A stretch of 10,771 nucleotides of DNA, taken from Acidimicrobiaceae bacterium. Its GTDB lineage: Bacteria > Actinomycetota > Acidimicrobiia > Acidimicrobiales > Ilumatobacteraceae. This document shows positions 5,756 through 10,771 of the stretch, piece by piece. A model generated the notes under the pieces. The model saw nothing but the letters and a program-made list of their open reading frames with translations, was not told the origin of the DNA and did no database searches. The DNA lies in assembly GCA_947458565.1 (NCBI GenBank), contig CANGZK010000028.1:1-10771 (forward strand). Reading direction: 5' to 3'. Positions within the stretch are counted from its first letter, which is position 1; every line of letters starts with the position of its first letter. A program made the translations under genes and the position numbers.

Positions 5756-6646
5756 GTGACAAGCAGCCCGACGCCAGTAACTGCGGTTGCCGTGCCACGC
5801 CACCACCGCACACTGTGGTGGAAAGAGGCGTTGATCGTTGCTGTGTTTTACGCCACTTATACATTGATCCGAAACCGCTTTGGTTCGGCATTTGTCAATG
5901 GAGCCGACATTCCACTCCATTCATTCACGAATGCAGTCCGCGTCATCCGCATTGAACGCGCACTTGGTCTCTACCACGAAGAGTCGATTCAAGACTTTTT
6001 CTTGCCGCATGTTTGGCTCATCAAGCTCATGAATACGTACTACGGCACTGCGCATTTCTTTGTGACGCTTGGCGTTTTTGTGCTGTTGTTTCGACGCCGG
6101 CCAGATGTTTTTGGTCAGTGGCGCAACACACTTGCGGCGATGACCGGATTAGCAATCATCGGTTTCGTTTTGTTTCCACTCATGCCACCCCGCTTGCTTG
6201 ATGCACCATGTCCAAAAGACAATGTCGGATTTGGTGGAGCATGCATTCCTCACGAGATGCGCAACTACAACGGTGCATTGAGCTTCGGATTTGAAGACAC
6301 TGTCGAAATGTATGGAGGGCCATTGCATTTCAATAGCGGTGCGGCAGCAAAAATTTCTAATCAATATGCCGCAATGCCTTCGTTGCATATTGGTTGGTCT
6401 ACATGGTGCGTGTTTGCACTGTGGCCAATTACCAAAAAGCGATGGCAACGAATTGCATTGTTTTTGTACCCGATGGTCACCCTGTTTTGCATCATCGTTA
6501 CCGGAAACCATTTTTGGCTCGACGGTCTTGGTGGACTCATTGTTCTCGGAGTTGGCTATTTCTTGGGTACGAAGCTCCACCGATGGAACCATCGCAGGCT
6601 CGACCTAAAACTCGCTGCCCAAATGGCATCACATCCGTCTTTTTAG
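5756..6646 (+). CDS. PAP2-superfamily membrane phosphatase/phosphotransferase (inositol-phosphorylceramide-synthase-like, PAP2_3 type)
   Basis: The 296-residue polytopic protein carries the two C-terminal PAP2 catalytic motifs: AAMPSLHIGW (205-214, the SLH motif) and TGNHFWLDGLGG (249-260, with His252 as the expected nucleophile and Asp256 its partner). The spacing and the LFPLMPPRLL segment (139-148) resemble the PAP2_3 subgroup related to fungal and protozoan phosphoinositol transferases. Hydrophobic segments lie at about 24-38, 100-112, 127-142, 213-224, 232-250 and 259-271. It probably hydrolyses or transfers a lipid phosphate on the outer membrane face. The substrate cannot be read from sequence; actinobacteria contain inositol phospholipids, and undecaprenyl-type carriers are another possibility. 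The GTG start is supported by the leaderless TACAAT box. The gene is divergent from tldD and 58 bases upstream of dxs on the same strand. Confidence 0.87.
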   Translation: MTSSPTPVTAVAVPRHHRTLWWKEALIVAVFYATYTLIRNRFGSAFVNGADIPLHSFTNAVRVIRIERALGLYHEESIQDFFLPHVWLIKLMNTYYGTAHFFVTLGVFVLLFRRRPDVFGQWRNTLAAMTGLAIIGFVLFPLMPPRLLDAPCPKDNVGFGGACIPHEMRNYNGALSFGFEDTVEMYGGPLHFNSGAAAKISNQYAAMPSLHIGWSTWCVFALWPITKKRWQRIALFLYPMVTLFCIIVTGNHFWLDGLGGLIVLGVGYFLGTKLHRWNHRRLDLKLAAQMASHPSF

Positions 6647-6669
6647 TCACAGCCCCCAAATCGCCTTAT

Positions 6670-6697
6670 TAGCGTGGCGGGTTGGTCGGATAGCGTG
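6670..6697. repeat. Direct repeat upstream of dxs, 21-base period
   Basis: TAGCGTG occurs at 6670-6676 and 6691-6697, a period of 21 bases, or two helical turns of B-DNA, so both copies face the same side. The downstream copy contains the candidate dxs -10. This may be a tandem regulator site or a duplicated -10; the 58-base intergenic gap is the longest in the window. Chance cannot be excluded for a seven-base repeat. Confidence 0.35.
6691..6696 (+). promoter_or_regulatory. Candidate -10 box for dxs
   Basis: TAGCGT fits TAnnnT and ends eight bases before the dxs ATG, so any leader would be at most one or two bases long. A GAAG stretch (6697-6700) could act as a weak ribosome-binding site if initiation begins farther upstream, for example from the other TAGCGT copy at 6670. 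Confidence 0.35.
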
Positions 6698-6704
6698 AAG
6701 AGCC

Positions 6705-8639
6705 ATGGTTCTTGAAGTAATCCGTCAACCCAGCGATTTACGAGGTTTGACAACTGCTGAACTCGAGCAACTTGCTGCCGAGATTCGTGATTTTGTTGTG
6801 GCTGCTGTTTCGGAAACCGGTGGCCATCTCGGTTCCAACTTGGGTGCCGTCGAGCTCACACTTGCATTGCACCGCGTATTTGATTCACCACGCGACGCCA
6901 TTTTGTGGGATACGGGACATCAGGCCTACATTCACAAAATTGTTACAGGTAGGCGCGGCGGCTTTAGTCAATTGCGCCAAGCAGGTGGCATTTCTGGGTA
7001 CCCGAGTCGTGAAGAAAGCGTGCACGACTTCATTGAAAATAGCCATGCATCAACCGTGCTCAGTTATGCATACGGTCTTGCTGTTGCTCGCGACGCGGGT
7101 CAGACACCAGATCGAAACCATATCGTTGCCGTCATCGGTGACGGGTCAATGACTGGCGGCATGGCGTACGAGGCACTTAATAATCTTGGCCACTCGAGCA
7201 AGCGAGTCATCATTGTGCTCAACGACAATGGTCGTAGTTATGCGCCAACAATTTCAAATCTTTCACAGGGTGCACCCGACGAGCGCAAAACGGGATTACT
7301 TTCCAAAACACTTATCGGCATTCGCATAAATCCTGTGTATGTGCGGCGCCAACGCAAGCTCGAAAAGTTTCTCAAAAACATTCCACTCATCGGAACGCAA
7401 GCCGAACGAGGAATGGAAGCGTTCAAAGCCGGCGTTCGAGAGTTTTTGCAACCGCCGGCATTTTTTGAAGCACTTGGTGTTCGCTATATCGGGCCAATCG
7501 ATGGTCACGACATTGGAGCAATGGAACACGCATTTTCTGCGGCTGAACAACGCGTCGAAGAAGGTCCGGTTGTCATTCATGTGATCACCGAAAAGGGGCG
7601 CGGTTACTCACCTGCAGAAGATGACGATGAAAAACATTTGCACGATGCACCCGTGTTTGACCCAATCAATGGTCCGCCAAAATCTGTTCCAACTGGGTAC
7701 ACCGAAGCGTTTGCCGACACCATCATCAAACTCGCCGAACAAGATTCGCGCATCGTTGCGATCACTGCTGCAATGCCTGGACCAACCGGATTAATTCAGT
7801 TTCAAGAACATTTTCCAGATCGCTTCTTCGATGTCGGTATCGCCGAGCAACACGCAGTCACTGCAGCTGCGGGTATGGCTATGGGTGGCATGCGCCCGGT
7901 CGTCGCGCTGTACTCAACATTTTTAAATCGCGCATGGGACCAAATTGTCTACGACGTTGCGATGCATCGCTTGCCAGTCATTTTCTGTCTCGATCGCGCG
8001 GGTATTACAGGCGATGACGGCCCAAGTCACCATGGTGTTTACGACATGGCGCTGCTGTCCAAAGTTCCTGGCATGCGCGTGCTTGCTCCGTCGAGCACAC
8101 AAGACTTACAACAGATGCTGAGTGACGCCATTTCGCTTGCCGATACTGGCCCAGTCGCTATTCGATACCCAAAGGGTTTGGCCCGCAATGTCGATGAAAA
8201 CGACATTGGTTATGGCCTTCAGGCACGCAAACTTGTCGATGGAACAGCCAAGCGCGTGTGCATCCTGGCCATCGGCAAACTTGTTGGTGCAGCACTCGAA
8301 GCTGCCGAATCTCTTAAGGCCAGCAACGTCGATGTCACGGTGTGGGACGTGCGCTCATGTACTCCGCTCGACCCAGCAATGATTGCCGACGCGATCCAAC
8401 ATGATGTCGTCATTACCGCCGAAGATGGCATTCGCGACGGCGGCATAGGCATGACGATTGAGAACATGATCAACGACACAATCCAGGCAACAACGGGACA
8501 TAAACGCCCTATTGTTCAGGTGCTTGGTGTACCCACCACGTTTGTACCAACCGCCAAACCGCAGGTGATCCTTCACCAAATGGGTCTTGACTCTCAAGGA
8601 ATTATTTTAACTGTGAAGGACTTGGTAGATTCGCAATAG
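6705..8639 (+). CDS. dxs: 1-deoxy-D-xylulose-5-phosphate synthase
   Basis: The thiamine-diphosphate enzyme that condenses pyruvate with glyceraldehyde-3-phosphate, the first and usually rate-controlling step of the MEP isoprenoid pathway; a cytoplasmic homodimer. The 644 residues are full length. Seen in order are GGHLGSNLG (39-47, His41), DTGHQAYIHKI (69-79), the ThDP/Mg motif GDGSMTGG through LNDN (145-175), YIGPIDGHD (261-269), ITEKGRGY (294-301), the catalytic-Glu segment VGIAEQHAVTAAAG (377-390, Glu381), DDGPSHHGVYD (437-447), the substrate-phosphate Arg in IRYPKG (486-491), and a C-terminal transketolase-like domain. Nothing essential is missing. ATG 6705 fits the family N-terminus. A TetR-family gene starts two bases after the stop. 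Its product feeds isoprenoid diphosphates, including the C55 carrier recycled by UppP. Confidence 0.97.
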   Translation: MVLEVIRQPSDLRGLTTAELEQLAAEIRDFVVAAVSETGGHLGSNLGAVELTLALHRVFDSPRDAILWDTGHQAYIHKIVTGRRGGFSQLRQAGGISGYPSREESVHDFIENSHASTVLSYAYGLAVARDAGQTPDRNHIVAVIGDGSMTGGMAYEALNNLGHSSKRVIIVLNDNGRSYAPTISNLSQGAPDERKTGLLSKTLIGIRINPVYVRRQRKLEKFLKNIPLIGTQAERGMEAFKAGVREFLQPPAFFEALGVRYIGPIDGHDIGAMEHAFSAAEQRVEEGPVVIHVITEKGRGYSPAEDDDEKHLHDAPVFDPINGPPKSVPTGYTEAFADTIIKLAEQDSRIVAITAAMPGPTGLIQFQEHFPDRFFDVGIAEQHAVTAAAGMAMGGMRPVVALYSTFLNRAWDQIVYDVAMHRLPVIFCLDRAGITGDDGPSHHGVYDMALLSKVPGMRVLAPSSTQDLQQMLSDAISLADTGPVAIRYPKGLARNVDENDIGYGLQARKLVDGTAKRVCILAIGKLVGAALEAAESLKASNVDVTVWDVRSCTPLDPAMIADAIQHDVVITAEDGIRDGGIGMTIENMINDTIQATTGHKRPIVQVLGVPTTFVPTAKPQVILHQMGLDSQGIILTVKDLVDSQ

Positions 8640-8641
8640 TC

Positions 8642-9304
8642 ATGAGTCACGATTCTGGCAACGTCATCAATGTGGACGGCAGAGACCGCCGACCATGGGC
8701 ACTCATCAGCAGGACAAAATTACTTGATGCTGCTGTAGCCGAAATTGCTGAGCGCGGCTATGACCGAGCTCGTTTGGTTGATATTGCAGCTCGAGCCGAT
8801 CTCACTGTTGGTGCAATATACAACTGGTACAAAAATAAGTCAGAACTCTTTAATGCTGCACTCGAGCACGCAATCACCGAACAGCAAGAGTCCAATCTGA
8901 ATTTCCTCAATAGTGAATTGAGCAAATCGCTAAATGGCGTTTTTAGCTCTCATTGGATGCTTCTGATTGCGGCATTAGGCCCACGTCAAGGACAAAACAC
9001 GGGTCCAACTGATGCACAGAAAATGTTGTTGGAAGCACTCACTGCATCGTGGCGTGACGAAGAGTCTCCGCAGTCCATTGAGCCTCACCTTTCGGCTCTC
9101 CTGAGCCAGTATGAAAATGTTGTGCAGACAGCGATGGACGAAGGTGCTATTGACTCGACTCTAGATGCAAAATTACTCGCAAGAATGCTTTTTGCTTTTC
9201 CAATTGGACTCTCGTTACTCACACTTGCTGGACTTCCAGAAATTAACTCAGCAAACTTTATTCCGATCATTCAGCTTCTCGACAAAACTCTTCGTCCTGA
9301 ATAG
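8642..9304 (+). CDS. TetR/AcrR-family transcriptional regulator
   Basis: The 220-residue protein has a classic TetR N-terminal DNA-binding domain: RTKLLDAAVAEIAERGYD (24-41) as helix 1, then RLVDIAARADLTVGAIYNWY (44-63) containing the helix-turn-helix, and KNKSELF (64-70). The remaining helical domain, expected to bind a ligand and dimerise, is not recognisable by class; its C-terminal part is hydrophobic (LLARMLFAFPIGLSLLTLAGL, about 173-193). A 13-residue acidic/polar extension precedes helix 1. The ATG lies two bases after the dxs stop with no ribosome-binding site of its own, pointing to coupling with dxs translation. That makes it a candidate regulator of, or reporter on, isoprenoid or lipid metabolism, but its target and ligand are unknown. 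It converges on the Lcl-type gene, with eight bases between stops. Confidence 0.92.
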   Translation: MSHDSGNVINVDGRDRRPWALISRTKLLDAAVAEIAERGYDRARLVDIAARADLTVGAIYNWYKNKSELFNAALEHAITEQQESNLNFLNSELSKSLNGVFSSHWMLLIAALGPRQGQNTGPTDAQKMLLEALTASWRDEESPQSIEPHLSALLSQYENVVQTAMDEGAIDSTLDAKLLARMLFAFPIGLSLLTLAGLPEINSANFIPIIQLLDKTLRPE

Positions 9305-9317
9305 TTAAGTAATTAAC
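9304..9317. repeat. Short AT-rich inverted repeat between convergent stops
   Basis: GTTAA (9304-9308) and TTAAC (9313-9317) flank four bases between the TetR stop and the stop of the opposing gene. The stem is too weak and AT-rich to be a confident intrinsic terminator, but it is the only symmetric element at this convergent junction. Confidence 0.25.
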
Positions 9318-10771
9318 CGGCACGTACAGGACGCACTGAGTACACGCTGCCTTTACCAAAACTCGCTTTGGTACCTGTGCTGAAATCCTGATCCCACGCG
9401 GTGTAGCCACCGTCCTGAGAAGAGCTCCAATAGTGACCAGACGTAAAACCAGTACGAATCGTTCCAGTCATGCCAGTACACGTTGTAGCTGTGTTGCTTA
9501 CTTCCAAGTTCCAGGCGTAACGACACAATTGATTAAGTTCATCTGTTGACGGCAAAAACCAGTCGGTCTTACTGCCACCTTGATAGGCCCTTGATGCAGT
9601 TGCTGCTTTACCTGCGGTGCCTGTGTGACTAACAATATACGAAGTGTTTTGATGACCTCTACCAATTGCCGACCCCGCAGTGTACGTGGGGTTGTTGGTA
9701 TTCCCTGACCACTCGCATCTTGGATCACTCGTTGATGTACCAGCAGTAGTGCAGTTGGTTTGACTCGCTGGTGATGACGACACAATCCATCCTGATGGAG
9801 CCACTTCTAGGTAATGACAGTTGGTGCCGCAGGCAGAGCCTGTTGAAGTGAATGCTGTTGCAGAGTAATAGAACACAGTGCCACCGCCGCCTCCAGTGCT
9901 CACGCCAACAGTGCAAGTCCCGCCGTCTGCACAGGTCGCTGTGGTAACACTTGAGGAAGTAACAGAAACAACGTTAGTGGCTGTGAAGGTCAATGTGTAA
10001 GTTCCGTCAGTTGTATGAGTGAGATTCGTGAAAGTCGCAACACCATTAACTGCACTCACCGTGGTCGTACCACCCAACGTGCCACCCGAAGCAGTCGCCG
10101 TTACCGAGGCCGTCGAACTCGTCAGAGTGTTGCCTGCACTGTCAACAATCCGAACAACTGGCTGCGTTGTCAGAGCCGACCCTGATGCACCCCCAACTGG
10201 CTGAGTGGTGATGCTTAATTGGGCAGGGCCAAATGCACGCACGGGACGCACGTAGTTCGTGTCGCTCTTTTGGGCGGCGCCTTGGAGGCCGGCCCAGACA
10301 GCATGGTACCACGCGCGGTAATTGTCAAACTCAGAAGAACTCCAATAAGTGCCAGATGAAAAACCAGGACGAATAGATCCAGCGCTGCTACAAAGCACAG
10401 ATGTATTACCTGTGGTTTGAGTTCGCGCATACTTACACAACTCATTGAGTTCAACTTTCGATGGCAGATACCAGTCGGTCTTGCTGTTGCCCTGGTAAGC
10501 GCGAGCTTCAACTGCTGCGGATGTTGCAGCCACGTTTCCTGTTTGGGCGACAATGTCAAGTGAGTTTCGATAACCACTGCCGATCAAGGTTCCGTCGGCA
10601 CCAGTGACCAGAACTTCTTGATTTCCTTTACCTACACCTGCATCATTATCGGTTGACCAGGAACGAAGGGGGTCACCAGTTGTTCCGGTCAGCCAGTTCG
10701 CAGGTGCGGCTTCTAAATATTTGCAGTTCGTGTTGCAATCTGAGCCTGTTGAAGTGAAATTACTTGACGCC
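9313..10771 (-). CDS. Large modular secreted protein: two Lcl/DUF1566-type modules around an Ig-like domain (C-terminal part)
   Basis: The reading frame is open to the right edge, giving 485 visible residues; the true start and any signal peptide are outside the window, and an internal TTG at 10587 is not the start. The first module (about 10770-10219) and the last (about 9939-9316) share a Cys pair followed by an aromatic residue and LE (CNTNCKYLE and CGTNCHYLE), SKTDW-[YF]-LPS, ELN-x-LC-x-YA, IR-x-GF-[ST]-SG-x-YWSSS and VRPVRA. These match the Lcl C-terminal / DUF1566 family of extracellular domains. Between them a Thr/Ser/Val-rich stretch (about 10218-9940), starting LSITTQPVGGASGS and including IVDSAGNTL and NGVATFTNL, resembles Ig-like adhesin repeats. 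A five-glycine run (9894-9880) precedes the last module. No C-terminal membrane anchor or sorting signal is present. It is probably a surface or secreted binding or adhesion protein; the ligand is unknown. Confidence 0.85.
   Translation of the reverse strand, partial: ASSNFTSTGSDCNTNCKYLEAAPANWLTGTTGDPLRSWSTDNDAGVGKGNQEVLVTGADGTLIGSGYRNSLDIVAQTGNVAATSAAVEARAYQGNSKTDWYLPSKVELNELCKYARTQTTGNTSVLCSSAGSIRPGFSSGTYWSSSEFDNYRAWYHAVWAGLQGAAQKSDTNYVRPVRAFGPAQLSITTQPVGGASGSALTTQPVVRIVDSAGNTLTSSTASVTATASGGTLGGTTTVSAVNGVATFTNLTHTTDGTYTLTFTATNVVSVTSSSVTTATCADGGTCTVGVSTGGGGGTVFYYSATAFTSTGSACGTNCHYLEVAPSGWIVSSSPASQTNCTTAGTSTSDPRCEWSGNTNNPTYTAGSAIGRGHQNTSYIVSHTGTAGKAATASRAYQGGSKTDWFLPSTDELNQLCRYAWNLEVSNTATTCTGMTGTIRTGFTSGHYWSSSQDGGYTAWDQDFSTGTKASFGKGSVYSVRPVRAG
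9836..9852. repeat. Copy 1 of a 17-base DNA repeat within the duplicated modules
   Basis: The 17 bases beginning GAGCCTGTTGAAG are identical at 10742-10758, about 906 bases away, and encode the Phe-Thr-Ser-Thr-Gly-Ser stretch just before the first Cys of each module. A second identical 13-base match, ACCAGTCGGTCTT, lies at 9558-9570 and 10470-10482. Retained DNA identity supports duplication of a module plus linker unit. Confidence 0.7.
10742..10758. repeat. Copy 2 of the 17-base DNA repeat within the duplicated modules
   Basis: Identical to 9836-9852 and at the equivalent position of the upstream module, near the window edge. More copies may lie beyond the window if the protein has further modules. 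Confidence 0.7.

Noticed and set aside
5739..5891. N-terminal extension of TldD past 5738
   Set aside because: It would cross the bidirectional promoter and run antisense into the PAP2 gene; the extra 51 residues do not resemble TldD.
7296..7580. Minus-strand open frames within dxs
   Set aside because: They are shadows of the strongly conserved dxs reading frame and have no independent support.
10019..10204. Plus-strand 61-codon frame opposite the Ig-like linker
   Set aside because: It is antisense to a Thr/Ser/Val repeat-like domain whose codon pattern yields spurious Val/Pro-rich frames.
10585..10587. TTG as the start of the modular secreted protein
   Set aside because: The same frame stays open to the right edge and the upstream residues, including CNTNCKYLE, match the second module, so the gene is simply cut by the window.
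1..10771. tRNA, rRNA, CRISPR arrays, insertion sequences, attachment sites, riboswitches
   Set aside because: No cloverleaf, regularly spaced repeats, transposase or integrase motifs, terminal inverted repeats or room for a structured leader were seen; all gaps between genes are under 60 bases.

Overview
The window looks like a compact chromosomal segment of a free-living actinobacterium. The best guess is an Acidimicrobiia / Ilumatobacter-like (freshwater acIV-type) lineage, inferred from gene content and protein style rather than from any marker gene. Supporting signs are moderate GC, near-total coding density, ATGA stop-start overlaps, no strong Shine-Dalgarno sites, and starts preceded by TAnnnT -10 boxes at leaderless spacing. 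There are no RNA genes, insertion sequences, CRISPR arrays, phage genes or gene-free stretches over 300 bases. The longest gap between genes is 58 bases.

Layout, left to right. (1) Minus strand, 1-976: galU (UDP-glucose synthesis), overlapping by 4 bases the start of a serine hydrolase that runs off the left edge. (2) Plus strand, 1003-2067: an FmdB/Ruc-like small protein that has lost every zinc-ribbon cysteine, then a membrane-anchored SAF/CpaB-like protein. (3) Minus strand, 5732-2077: a tldD-tldE (pmbA) protease pair sharing an ATGA overlap, followed by uppP (undecaprenyl-diphosphate phosphatase), which appears to have its own leaderless promoter. (4) Plus strand, 5756-9304: a PAP2-family membrane phosphatase or phosphotransferase, then dxs (first enzyme of the MEP isoprenoid pathway) with a TetR-family regulator 2 bases behind it. 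(5) Minus strand, 10771-9313: the C-terminal part of a large, probably secreted protein made of two Lcl/DUF1566-type modules joined by an Ig-like domain, cut by the right edge.

Functional theme: much of the core serves envelope and lipid-carrier metabolism. Dxs feeds isoprenoid synthesis, UppP recycles the C55 carrier, the PAP2 protein acts on a lipid phosphate or phosphodiester, and GalU supplies UDP-glucose. TldD/TldE is a peptide-processing protease, with no peptide substrate visible here.

Most notable observations: (a) two separate divergent gene pairs (galU/fmdB-like and tldD/PAP2) share the same promoter design, in which opposing -10 hexamers overlap by a TA dinucleotide, giving leaderless or nearly leaderless genes on both sides; (b) a homologue of the redox-switched chaperone Ruc has kept its fold motifs and disordered Ser-rich tail but has no cysteine at all; (c) a TetR regulator is apparently coupled to dxs, and a direct repeat with a 21-base period lies upstream of dxs. 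I see no clear evidence of a wholly new defence or mobile system.
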